The notes under the pieces were generated by a model. That model worked only from the letters and a program-made list of their open reading frames with translations, made no database searches and was not told the origin of the DNA. Below, piece after piece: positions 24,690-34,521 of a stretch of 64,000 nucleotides of DNA. Made by a program: the position numbers and the translations under genes. The DNA comes from Eunapius fragilis (lineage: Eukaryota > Porifera > Demospongiae > Spongillida > Spongillidae). The stretch covers positions 8,732,635 to 8,796,634 of the forward strand of contig OY811975.1 in NCBI GenBank assembly GCA_963681505.1. The letters are read 5' to 3'. Positions within the stretch are counted from its first letter, which is position 1. Every line of letters begins with the position of its first letter.

Positions 24690-25820
24690 TCGACTTAATT
24701 TTTGTTTGTAGTGATGGCAATTCTGGAAGCTGCAATAAATGTGTTGCATGCTTCAGCTCCCCGTGTTCTGTACGTTTCAATGGCTAATGGAGTACAATGC
24801 CACCCTAGTTCAGAGCACTTGATATCGTACTTGGAATGTATACACACCTCTCCTGCTTTGGCTGCCATACCTGCTGAAAATCCCACTTCCAAAATAATTG
24901 AGGGATTAAGCTGTGAAGTAACAATGACATCATAAGCAGCACTAGCAGAACCACTGGGATTAGAGACTAGTTTATCAGCTGGACGAGTGAGAGGCTTGTC
25001 CTTACCTCTAAACCACCAACTGTTTCCAAGGGAACTGACAGGGATGCCTGGTGGCATGCCTCATAGACTGCATTGCGCAACAGGTTATGGTGAATAGCTC
25101 ACATCCCCCCCCCCCCCCCCATGCTTGCAGGTGACACTATTGTGACACTAGTGGGTCCAGCATAGCGGGCTCATCTGAGGAATGGCATTATTCCCAGAAT
25201 GGGGATTCAAACCCAATCACCATTTGACTGCAGTGTTAAGCTCACAGCGATTGAGGTGAAGTCCCGGCCCATGACTTCAGATTGGACGGAGCCAGGCAGA
25301 CGCATGAGGTGAGGACACTGAGAGAAATCGTGCTTTGTTTGCACAGGACATGGAGTTGCAAGGGCTAGCAAACTGTGAGTCTTCTATCACATCAGAACAG
25401 TGTCGCTGTGAAGGTGGGTTGGGCAGACAAGAGTGAGCTGACACAGCTTCAGGAAGTGGAACACAGTTTGTTGAATAAAATGATAGTAAGATGGGGGTGG
25501 GACGGGGTGGCTGAGTCAGAACTGCATAGTGAAGAGATATAGGCTGCCGGAGCGTGGAAGGAGATGGGGCACAATCCTAAGCCTCCTCTACGTGGGCTCA
25601 GTTGTGCTTGCTTCCAAGCATCCAAGCATCTACTGAGATGTCCAGGCCATGCATTTGGTGAAGCAGTTAGCGACAGCAAGGTCAAAGTCCTTCAAAGCCT
25701 CAACTGCCGATGAGGAAGGTGTGCCTCTAGCTAGGTGTATTGATTTGCAAAAAAGTGAGGGTCTGAAGATCCAATATCTTCTAGGTGAGATTGAAGTACT
25801 GAGGGACTGAAACATTTTCT
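24690..25820 (-). mobile_element. LINE fragment: connector plus C-terminal nuclease-like domain
   Basis: Minus-strand pieces in order: IHLARGTPSSSAVEALKDFD (25.75 kb), LSPRRGGLGLCPISFHAPAA (25.6 kb), then TRPADKLV, AAYDVIVTSQLNP, AGMAAKAGEV and CSELGWHCTPLAIETY (25.0-24.7 kb). The last block parallels the RPADVLVPNW...FDLSVTSMLN block of the 26.5-kb copy. The conserved Asp/Asp-x-Thr pattern suggests a PD-(D/E)XK-type nuclease fold (inference). Frame changes and stops show it is dead. Confidence 0.75.
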
Positions 25821-25965
25821 GGCAATGAAGCTAGAGCAGAATACTTCATTTTTTCATGAAAATTATTGTACACACCACAGTAGATAATGCATCTCATTAA
25901 GAAATGAGTGCACACATAATACACATTGACCATGACCAGTCTGCATGCTAATTGCCATCTAATAG

Positions 25966-26330
25966 TTAAGATGGCGATGTCAGAGCTGATGCCACCTGCT
26001 CGGGATAGGGTGCCTGTCCATTTGCTCTGAAATGAACCAAGTTGAGTCTACATTCAATGTTGAGTAGCCAGGTAGAGGCAAGGCGATAAAGATGCAACTG
26101 AGCTTCAGCTCCCCAGCAGTCCATGGCATGCATGATCAACCTTGCTCTGAGCACTTCACATCATTTGAGGCATGCTTCATTTGTTCAGAAACCCGGGCAG
26201 ATGATAGAGCTGTCACAGACCCTCCAATGAGGATGCTTTGATTAAGCAGGGTGCAACAGTGAGATCAATAGCCGCAGATTCCCCCATATCCCAATGTGGC
26301 ACTTGAACATCGTGTGTCATTTGGCATGCC
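25966..26330 (-). mobile_element. LINE fragment: extreme C-terminus
   Basis: The minus strand reads CWGAEAQLHLYRLASTWLLN then NLVHFRANGQ, matching the CWGTEAIQALSRLATRLST and ALVRANSLA end of the neighbouring copy. A third, strongly 5'-truncated member of this head-to-tail series. Confidence 0.65.
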
Positions 26331-26344
26331 CCAGTACACTTCCT

Positions 26345-28640
26345 ACCTCCATTTTATTATTTTTAGAGAAATACAATGTAACATGAATATAAGAGAATAC
26401 ACGAATGGATAATAATTATTGATATGCTACAACCTACAGTACATATAATACACACTTTATCTAAAATGAACAGTTTACAGAGAGCGGGATACGATGGCTA
26501 GGGAATTAGCTCTCACAAGAGCCAAACTGAATCGTCCAAAGATTTCATTGCATATGAGTGACTTGGGACATCCCTGCCTAGTGGACAAACGGGTTGCAAG
26601 TCTCGATAGTGCTTGGATAGCCTCAGTACCCCAACATCTGTATGTCTCCACCACAAGAGGGGGGATACATACCCAGCCTAGTTCCCTGCCCTTTTCGTCA
26701 TTTACTCGATGCTTGCCGATCTGGGCAGTCAAGGCAGCTGAACCTGCTGTCACACACGCTTCTTGAAAAATTTGTGCATTTAGCATTGATGTGACAGACA
26801 GGTCAAATGCTGCTAGCTTACCCAGGACCCAGTTTGGAACAAGAACATCAGCTGGACGAGTATGTTCCCTAGACCACCCACCCATCTCTAGTTGTGGAGC
26901 AAGACATGCACGATGACAAAAATCATTGAAGATGTCTCCCAACCTGTTGTGAAGTGAGACAACATCACCCCCCAACTTGCAACACAGTGCATGATGGCCA
27001 TAAGCATCCAAGGCAGCATTACATTGAGAGCAACTTTGACCTTGAGCAACTGGGATACCGAGCCACCATTTTATTGCCACCTGAAATTCAGAAGGCTCCA
27101 AATGAAGGCCTATGCTAGGGGATGGAGTAACTGATAGCCAAGCTGAGGCATGGTGTGATGAAATGGATTATAGACGAGCCCTGTCGACTGGAGTGGATTT
27201 ATCAGATAGTTTCCTGAACTAATAATCCTCAATTTTGTTTGAAAGGAACTTCTGAGTAAGTGTGGAACAGCTGTTGCCAACAGCATCAGGAGTAAGTGAG
27301 TCAGGTGGATCAACAAGGTTGTTATAAAGGTCTATAGAGTGCTGCAAGTACCTATAAACCTCATAAGATAAGCCTGAACTGACAGCTGAGGCTAAATATG
27401 CAGCAGGAGAGAGGTAGGAGACACGACGCAAGCCTAGACCACTCCGACTTAGACTAAGTGTGCCTGCTGCCACGTGAAGTCAGGAGTATCTACTGCAGTA
27501 CACTCTGCAAAACACTGCCGCACTCATCATCAAACAGACTGAGGGCATCACCAGTGAAAGAGGGTGGAATAGTTCTGGCCAGATGTATCAGCCTACAAAA
27601 CCCTCCACATTGATGGAGTAGAAGCATGGCTGCCTGAGGATCTGAAGTACCTACATTGTACCTGGGCTAACTGCTGGAGCAACTTGGAGGTGTCTGTACG
27701 CTTTTGAGCAATAAACTTGGCATAAAACAAACAATCTCCTATTGGGGCCCCAAGTTAAGTATATCAAAATGAGGCACATTGGATTTTTTTATTTCATCTG
27801 GGAACCTACTTAGGTCATTGATGCTGAATAATTCACATTTGGACAAATTGATATGAAGACTGAGAGGAGGTCCTAAGTCTTTTATGATAGAAAGCACACG
27901 TAAAACAGCAGAGATGGGACCAGCCACAATACCATCATCTATATACCACCTATGAAACAGCAGAGAGGCACACTCACTGTCAGTAGCAGTGGCGCAAACT
28001 ACCTGATGCAAAACCAGACAGAAAAGCAGAGGGTCCAAAGGATCTCCCTACTGGACACCAGACTCAGATGTAATGGAACCTAGAGTGTGCCATAGTATAG
28101 GGTATTGCTCATAACACCAGGTAGACCATGACAACAGTTCTGGGAAATGGAGATTAACAGCATTCAGCACTGCCTGCCTGGACACCAGATTAAATGCGCT
28201 ACTTAAATCAATTTTCATAACAGCAAAATCCCCATCAGCCAATGATCATCGACACAACTTCTCAGGCCATGAATGATTTTTTCTGCTCCTGAAGGGCATG
28301 CCACCCCGAGCTGGAAAGGGGAACAGAATTCAGAAGCTTTGTTCTTAACAACAGCACAAACACACTTGCTAGCCAGTCGCCTTAATGTTTCGCCAACAGC
28401 AATTGGGCAAACATCGAGGGGAAAATTTTGCTTGTTCTTCACCAAGGCCACAAGACTACCGCCAGCCACAAACTTTGCCACTGAAACAGGAACCTTACCT
28501 GAGAGGAGTAGACTTACTCTATCCCTCATGCACAAATTTGAGACTGCATTGGGGTGCCAGCTACCTCGATCAAATGCTGAATGAGAAGTCTTGATGGACC
28601 ACAAGCTGTGCCCTTTGGAAAAGAATGCTATATTGCTTTG
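26345..28640 (-). mobile_element. LINE-like retrotransposon, reverse transcriptase plus C-terminal nuclease-like domain, most complete copy
   Basis: Minus-strand order: KFVAGGSLVALVKNKQ and PIAVGETLRRLASKCV (28.45 kb), FQLGVACPSGAEKIIHGLRS (28.28 kb), VMKIDLSSAFNLVSRQAV (28.2 kb), DPLLFCLVLHQVV (28.0 kb), the catalytic YIDDG (27.94 kb), INLSKCELFS (27.84 kb), CGGFCRLIHLARTIPPS (27.6 kb), LSLSRSGLGLRRVSYLSPAA (27.43 kb), then the C-terminal domain 27101-26475 with CSQCNAALDAYGHHALCC, RPADVLVPNW, AAFDLSVTSM and ELGWVCIPPLVVETY. The CxxC...HxxxCC segment before the nuclease-like block looks like a zinc knuckle. The RT is broken by frame changes, and the Q of the VQQGDP motif is a stop. It ends in an A/T-rich tail (AAAATAATAAAA) at ~26350. 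The family is common in sponge and cnidarian genomes, to my knowledge. Confidence 0.85.
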
Positions 28641-28705
28641 AAGTCAAAATCTTGAGGGATGAGACGTGGTGCTGAAAATGTTGAAGGTTGAGATGGAAGA
28701 GGGCT

Positions 28706-28941
28706 TATTATTATTATTATTATTTATTTATTTTTACATTTGTCCTAAAATAATAATAATACATACACATGGGTTCAATCTTAAACATAGCCTACAGTTA
28801 ATGTTAATTCAAAATACATCTGGTGAGGATGGTAGTGGCATTGGCCCTCACTAGATGGAGGCTGCGTCTGCCATAGATGTCTCTAAGTACAGCTGACTTG
28901 GGCCTGCATGTAAGAGTGGCAAGCCGAGAAGCCAGCTGTGA
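28706..28941 (-). mobile_element. LINE 3' end with (TAA)n tail
   Basis: The minus strand encodes QLASRLATLTCRPKSAVLRD then IYGRRSLHLVRANATTILTR and ends at a TAA (~28806). A non-coding 3' UTR follows, with an ATAAATAATAATAATAA tail at 28707-28735 abutting the next copy. The simple-repeat tail marks the true 3' end of this LINE family. Confidence 0.75.
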
Positions 28942-28960
28942 GAAGGCTATATATTTAAAC

Positions 28961-29092
28961 TTTTCACGCTGACGTCAAACATAATTAGGGGGGTTATCAC
29001 ACGTTTCATTTTTACTGTATTTCACAATGGAGCTTCGTAAGAACTTCTGTACAGCGGATCAATGTTGAATTTTTCAATTTTAACTGGTCAAC
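28961..29092. repeat. Dispersed repeat, partner at 39651-39847
   Basis: The two copies share, in the same orientation, ATAATTAGGGGGGT, CACGTTTCATTTTTACTGTA and TGTTGAATTTTTCAATTTTA. The 39.7-kb copy has ~65 bp more in the middle. Possibly a MITE or SINE piece; no termini seen. Confidence 0.7.
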
Positions 29093-30340
29093 TATTGGTA
29101 ACTTGCTAGTAGCTAGTAGTAGGGGCTGAAAATTACATCAGCCCAGCGGAGTGATAAGTTATGATGTTAATCCATCATGGGTCCTCTTTAAACCTTAACT
29201 AGCTGCTTTCCTTGATTTATGGTATTCTTTATTCCATACATTTCTATTTACGCGTGCGCGGGAAAAGTGACAAACGTTTGCAAAATAGGCCAGGCATTGC
29301 TAATGAGCGTCTGAAATTTCTCGCAATGATCACAGAGCTTGCCATTGACCTCCCTATCTGTCACATTGGAAGCTGGATTTGTCAAGGGGTCTGATGGACT
29401 CTAAACTCATCCTGCTGATATCCTGCAGGGCCCGCGGAGCGGTGGGGTGGGGGGGGGGGGGCAGTTGCCCCCCCCCCCCCCCCCCCCCCCCCCCCACTTT
29501 TTTTGGCCGATTAATTTTTAATCTTAACACGCGGTTTATGCCAGACGCGGGGAAATCTTGATTATTTTTGGGGAATAATTCCCTCCTAGTGATTTGTATG
29601 ATTATTCTTGCAGTATTTCCTATTTAAAACTCAGTACGTATCTGCGACTGCCCTATGGAGTTTTATACAGGCTCGTATTGTCGGACAAATCCGCAAACAT
29701 GCTGCGCCATGCAGGTGCGCTTTGTTTTTTAATGCAATTTGTGGTCGATCGCACTATTTATGCCACTGTATTGGTTTTCGGTGTATAAAATTGTTTCTTA
29801 TAACATTCGCTTTTGCATCCATTTATATAAGTATAATCTATAGTGTATATCGGAACTGTACCTTGAATGCTGAGGTATATCGTTGAAACTATAATGAGCT
29901 GGCTTTTAAAGGTTACAATATGACAATTGTATATGCCTGCTGATTCTTTACTTTTCCAATTTCATCAATAATGATTGAAGTATTATTAAACAAGTTTAGC
30001 TTCTAACGAAACAATCTATACAAGGGAATTGTACCGCATGTTAAAAATGTAACGATGCAGTATAATTATGCATGTAAAACATGTACGTGCATACAAGCAT
30101 GCAGGCGCACCGCGTGACCAGCCTTTTGTACTTTTGTTACTGTGCAGTGTATCCACCTCAAGTCACAGTGATTTGATTGTTTGCTTGACGAAGGGCTAGG
30201 GAACTCCGAAATATATTTGCTTGTGTTAGATAGCCTGCCAACCGATTGGATTCGAACTCTAATTGCCGGGTCGGTCCGCTACATACGCAATGGGCGAATC
30301 TCCTTAATATATAGAGCCCTTTTTTGTGACTTAATAGCAT
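29093..30340. other. Gene-poor region with a poly-G/poly-C foldback
   Basis: At 29444-29495 a G-run, CAGTTG, and a long C-run form a near-perfect foldback (GGGGGGGCAGTTGCCCCCCC). Otherwise AT-rich with no recognised frame. Confidence 0.45.
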
Positions 30341-30349
30341 TCATATTCT

Positions 30350-30553
30350 AATCCGCCATATTGGTGCTCGGAGATGAATGGGTAGTTTTGGATTACTTCA
30401 GAGTGTCGTTTAAATGTACATTATTGTGGTCTAACGCATGACTAACATTTGTAAAAATATGATTTTTACTTGTGCCCTCGGAGCGCGAGTTATGAATATC
30501 AAAAGTACCAAAACCCCATATATTTCAGAGCACCAATATGGCGGATAATAAAG
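30350..30553. mobile_element. Foldback/MITE-like element at a duplication boundary
   Basis: TAATCCGCCATATTGGTGCT (starts ~30350) and its inverse AGCACCAATATGGCGGAT (ends ~30546) face each other across ~155 bp. The second copy of this region (from 45729) contains the interior and the right arm but lacks the left arm. Confidence 0.65.
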
Positions 30554-30580
30554 CGATTAAAGCCCACGCGTCATGTGACC

Positions 30581-30817
30581 ATGAAAGAGCTCTATAGCAT
30601 AGCTACGTTCTTCCTAGTAATCCAACCATGCTTAAAGATATCGGCAGAATATTATAATTCGAGTATTGAAGCACGTGGTACTGCAGATGTGCCAAACGAC
30701 GATGATGACCGTGTATACTTTACCAGACAATACCTGCACCCGAGGATAGCCATATACTTGCAATGTGAAAAGTGCCTTGTTACGGAGATTGTTACTGACA
30801 GACTTTACTATATTTAA
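30581..30817 (+). CDS. Small secreted protein, unrecognised (copy 1)
   Basis: ATG at 30581, stop at 30815-30817, 78 residues. Residues 1-~22 form a signal peptide (MKELYSIATFFLVIQPCLKI, cleavage likely after ISA). The mature part is acidic in the middle (VPNDDDDRVYF), then YLHPRIAIYLQCEKCLVTEI with a CxxC pair. The frame is also open upstream, but this ATG gives the only sensible signal peptide. The copy at 45938 differs by very few residues (Asn-Ser-Ser to Asn-Leu-Ser). It could also be the first exon of a longer gene. No family recognised. Confidence 0.4.
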   Translation: MKELYSIATFFLVIQPCLKISAEYYNSSIEARGTADVPNDDDDRVYFTRQYLHPRIAIYLQCEKCLVTEIVTDRLYYI

Positions 30818-31099
30818 ACTGATCTTGGTCAATCCAGGCTAAGGCAGTTAGTGAAAGATCTTTTTCGACCGCTCATAGCTTGAAAACTTGGCTTCGTTCA
30901 AGCATGAATCAAAGTTACTGCTTAGTTTATTAAAATGTTCAATTCTGGAGTTATCCCATTTTGCTCGACTTTCAAATCACCCTGTATAGATCGATTATGA
31001 GGTATTATTGTGCTATGCGCGCGTTATAACTATGAATAACTGCGAAGGTTGTGTTGCAGCTTAATTGCTAACATAGAGGGGTACAAAAATCTGGCCCCC

Positions 31100-31250
31100 A
31101 ACTTTATAATACCCTCCGCGGGCCCTGTCCTGGTGACTACCTGGGGCATTAATGGTTCAACGGCATTTGATGTCATGGTAAGTTCCCCACTAAATTACAG
31201 TATTTTATCCGAAGTGGGAGTTACTGCTGGTTTGGCTGCCATGCATAGGT
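31100..31250 (+). mobile_element. LINE nuclease-like domain scrap
   Basis: The plus strand encodes TAFDVMVSSPLNYSILSEVG and VTAGLAAM, the same block as AAYDVIVTSQLNPSIILEVG in the LINE piece at 24.8 kb. Too short to be functional. It is carried inside the segmental duplication and repeated at 46460-46605. Confidence 0.7.
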
Positions 31251-31890
31251 TGGTGCTTGGGCATGCATTCTTCTGTTTAGTTTTAATTGTGAACTAAACT
31301 CAGCTAGCATTCAAATTTTAAAGGTATGTTGTCATAACACTGATTAACCGCATTACACGACGAATTGACTACTGTGTAAGTATGGCAATCGCAAATGAAT
31401 AATTAAGTCTGTAAAAACAATTGTGGTTCATTAATTATTCATTACGCAGCCGTACGGCCTTGCCCTTAAACGCTACCCTTAACGGTGGTGGGGGTATGCT
31501 GCTAACACCCTAGCATAGTCTGCCAACTACCATAGATGTCAGCTAAACCAGAGATTATAAAACTCTGGCTAAACACCCTTTTGTGTTACCATAACACTCT
31601 CTGGGCAGTAACACCCATCAAACCTAACACCCCTAGCTCGTTTTATTTTAACAGTGTAGTAAGTCGGTAGCGTTATTCGTTCAGATTATACAGCGATTCA
31701 AACGGAGAGCATTTTTATTTATAACGCTACGACATTTTCTCGTTAACTGTCCCTTATTATTGTTTAAATTTAATATAATTATACAAATGCATGAAAATGG
31801 TTTCTATGTTCACACACCAACCAATGCCATTATTGCTAGAGAGTACTGGAGAATTACGTTTCTAAGAAGAAGCATCAAGTCGCAGTATTA

Positions 31891-32310
31891 TTATTCCACG
31901 AGGAACATGGCGAGAACAATAATTGCCGATACGAGTACGATACTGTAATTGAACGTCGCCTGCACAGCCGCTCCGTTATATCCATTTGCACAGTCAGTCT
32001 TGTAGGCTTTTTGCGCCTCTGCCGCTCCATAACAGTCCACAAAGACCTTGTATAGGGAATCACAAAGCGAACTACAGACGGCTGCTGTCAATGCTACAGT
32101 GTTATTAGTTTTTGCTGCGTCGACGAGGGCCTGACGGCACGGGTAACTGATTAGGCCTTTCGAGGTAGCAAGTGCTACGCAATTATCGCCGACAGACTGC
32201 CTCTTCGCGACCATTTGTGATATTTGAGCTATGTTGCTTTCACTGGTGCAGCAAGACAGCATCATCAAGCCGATCCCTATAGCCATCACAATTTTACCCG
32301 ATGAGGCCAT
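31891..32310 (-). CDS. Secreted six-cysteine protein, probably GPI-anchored (copy 1)
   Basis: Single-exon, 139 residues, ATG at 32310. Residues 1-~21 are a signal peptide (KIVMAIGIGLMMLSCC). The mature part has six Cys at 44, 58, 79, 83, 93 and 107 (spacing includes AVCSSLCDS), enough for three disulfides. An Asn-Gly-rich stretch (CANGYNGAA) precedes a C-terminal hydrophobic segment, YSIVLVSAIIVLAMFLVE, that ends the protein. A cleaved signal plus a hydrophobic end with almost no tail suggests GPI anchoring; a short-tailed membrane protein is the alternative. Four copies exist in this window (also 47258-49410 broken, 53273-53692, 57553-57972); all six Cys are kept in the intact ones. A TATA box lies 65-72 bp upstream. 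No known family is recognised; the Cys spacing is not that of Ly6 or EGF. Confidence 0.75.
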   Translation of the reverse strand: MASSGKIVMAIGIGLMMLSCCTSESNIAQISQMVAKRQSVGDNCVALATSKGLISYPCRQALVDAAKTNNTVALTAAVCSSLCDSLYKVFVDCYGAAEAQKAYKTDCANGYNGAAVQATFNYSIVLVSAIIVLAMFLVE

Positions 32311-32374
32311 TTAATATTCGTCCGCTCCTTTTGTATTGATACAGTGGCACATGAACTACTCACTGAGTGGAATG

Positions 32375-32382
32375 GTTTTATA
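32375..32382 (-). promoter_or_regulatory. TATA box of six-Cys gene copy 1
   Basis: TATAAAAC on the minus strand, ~65 bp upstream of the ATG. The same sequence and spacing occur before all four copies. Confidence 0.55.
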
Positions 32383-32639
32383 CATGCATGCGTTTAAATT
32401 TTATTTTCATGCCTGTATCAGATTGCGCACGGTTACCAAATAACAAAATATGAACATGACGTGGCAATTAATGATTGCGGGGGTGTAAACGTACGAAGAG
32501 AATGACATGCATGCTTCATTCTATCCACTGCAGGCTAATTCTACTGTATTCGGTTGGGTCAGAATAGTGTTCATCTGGCCCGGCCCCTTCCACACAATGG
32601 CCATAGAATGTGACCCGCGCTGGAGGAGTGTAGTTATTT

Positions 32640-32724
32640 GTATGTCAGTATACCTATGTGGGCATGCATGTTTGTGTGCGTGTGAGTGCGTGCGTGCGTG
32701 TGTCAGTGTGTGTGAGTGCATGTG

Positions 32725-32819
<95 letters not shown>

Positions 32820-32990
32820 CGCACGCGCATATGTAATAATTTTAGATGGGGCCTGGACATATCACCACGATGATGGAAATGACGATCTCACTATTTGCAG
32901 CGATGAATCAGTATACTTCCTACGTATGCCGCAAACACGTCTTGTGAGGGAAAGAAATGTAATATCTGTAGCCGAGATTTGTGGTTGGTT
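32640..32990 (+). repeat. TG module with ~90-bp TG microsatellite
   Basis: Constant left flank (TATGTGGGCATGCATG), a variable TG/TGAG/TGCG tract (pure TG 32727-32816), and constant right flank (GTGGGCGCACGCG, then GTAATAATTTTAGATG). The same module recurs at 36.4-38.0, 49.7-50.0, 50.3-50.7, 54.0-54.3, 54.6-55.0, 58.3-58.6, 58.7-59.0 and 59.3-59.6 kb. Confidence 0.9.
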
Positions 32991-33199
32991 TTTATCACCA
33001 GAACTATATTCTGGCCAGTGAGCTCCATATGAATGACACTTCCACCAATCAAATCAATGAGCGCCAAAGGAACATACCGTCCAACCGCGGCAAAACATAC
33101 ATATATAGGCACCTGTACTTTTTTCAAAGCACGCCCATCTATGATGTCCTTTTTGTGTTTGTGTGCCGACTGTCGACGTCCTAATTAACAGCTTATCTC

Positions 33200-33745
33200 A
33201 AAGGTAAGCTACGTCTTATTCATTAGTGATCGTTCATAACGCCTGAATTATGCGTTAGCTTGATTCTACATTTGCAACGCTGAACGCGTTTCGTAGACAA
33301 ACTTATCAACTTTGAAAGGTAAGCTGCGTCATATTCATTGTGACCGTTCATAACCACTAAAATTGGGCTATTCCATTATTTAACCCTACACCCCCACAGA
33401 TGACAATAATAGCAAACGTACCCCCCCCCCTAGACAATATATAAAAGCACCCCTGCACAAGCTTATATTATATCTCCCCCTCCCCGGGACAGACTTGTAA
33501 ATGCCCCCTGGACAAGCTTCTGTTTTGTACCACCCCCCTGGACAATCTTCTATGTTGTTCCCCTTCCCCCTGAACAAGCTTCTATTATGCCTTCTAACCC
33601 CCCGGAACAGGCATTTAAATGACCACCCCCGAGACATATTCCCTATTCCCCCCTGGACACCATTCATTGTCATCTGTAGGGGTGTATAATTCAATAATGG
33701 AATAGCCCATTATACGGCAGCTTGATTCTGCTTTTGAAACGTCGA
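33200..33745. repeat. Tandem duplication of ~115 bp, second copy split by a MITE
   Basis: AAAGGTAAGCTACGTC (33200) to CGTAGACAAAC is repeated as AAAGGTAAGCTGCGTC (33315) and onward. The second copy resumes after the MITE at 33709 with GCTTGATTCTGC and CGTAGACTGAC. Confidence 0.8.
33365..33708. mobile_element. 344-bp MITE with GGGCTATTCCATTATT termini and internal repeats
   Basis: Terminal inverted repeats GGGCTATTCCATTATT are perfect over 16 bp and stay similar for ~45 bp (both continue to CAGATGACAAT). A 3-bp duplication ATT flanks the element (33362-33364 and 33709-33711). The inside consists of degenerate tandem repeats built on CCCCCTGGACAAGCTTCTAT. The first copy of the surrounding tandem duplication supplies the empty site (GAATTATG versus AAATT[element]ATTATA). 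Superfamily not assigned. Confidence 0.85.
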
Positions 33746-34260
33746 TCGTGGTTCGTAGACTGACACAGATAAAAGGAACACTAAGACTTGTATTCACAAA
33801 AACAGTTCGGACGGTTTAAATTCCGAAAGGTAATGTGTACATACATACATACATCTGTACAGATGGACAGGGTATAGTGTGCTCCAATGCCGCCGTCTTC
33901 GCTCTTTTGACCTACTTGCATTTGCACAAGTGTAACATAGTGTGCTTACGTCTGTTCGTCGCTGGGTTTATGTTGAGATACAAGTGCATGCACTTAATGA
34001 TGTAGTAAGAATTGTGTGGTGTGGTGTCGTTGGTGCATTTACCGTGAAGTCCCGGATATAACCCCCCCCCCCCCCCCCCCCTTCACCCCCTTGGCCTTTC
34101 ATGAAATGAGCGCATTTTTACAACCCCTCGTGCTACTGCTATTCGTTTTCAAACTGAAGTGCCTGTACCCTTTCTTTCTTGAACATACTCATGGCTGGGA
34201 TGTGCACTGACATGCTTCGTCACCTGCAAGGTCCTATAGCTTTGACACGCTATTTTAATT
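33746..34260. other. No gene seen; poly-C run
   Basis: A CATA run at 33836-33852 and a C-run at 34062-34081. No recognised frame. Confidence 0.4.
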
Positions 34261-34265
34261 TGTTT

Positions 34266-34425
<160 letters not shown>

Positions 34426-34521
34426 TTACGGTAATCATCTCATGCAGATGGCAGAAGCAATCAATTGCTGCTATGCCAGAACAGCTGTTCACACCATTTG
34501 AAGAGAAAGGAGGTGACATAC

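Larger units (their letters stand above)
30373..33030. repeat. Segmental duplication, dispersed copy 1
   Basis: 30373 onward is almost identical to 45729 onward, through the small secreted ORF, a LINE scrap, the 139-residue gene and a TG module. After ~32840 it becomes a mosaic of sequences that are separate in the tandem units (the GACGATCTCACTATTTG block joined to the GCCGAGATTTGTGGTTGG block), as expected from unequal recombination. Confidence 0.9.

Noticed and set aside
31891-32310. Ly6/three-finger, EGF or small venom-like protein
   Set aside because: The six-Cys spacing and the helical-looking segments between them do not fit those folds.
32507-32873. Long Cys-Val or Thr-His frames over TG tracts (also at 34.2, 35.8-36.6, 37.7-38.1, 42.2, 49.7-50.7, 54.0-55.0, 58.2-59.6, 62.1-62.4, 63.5 kb)
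   Set aside because: A TG repeat has no stop in some phases, so long frames arise by necessity. They have no domain content.
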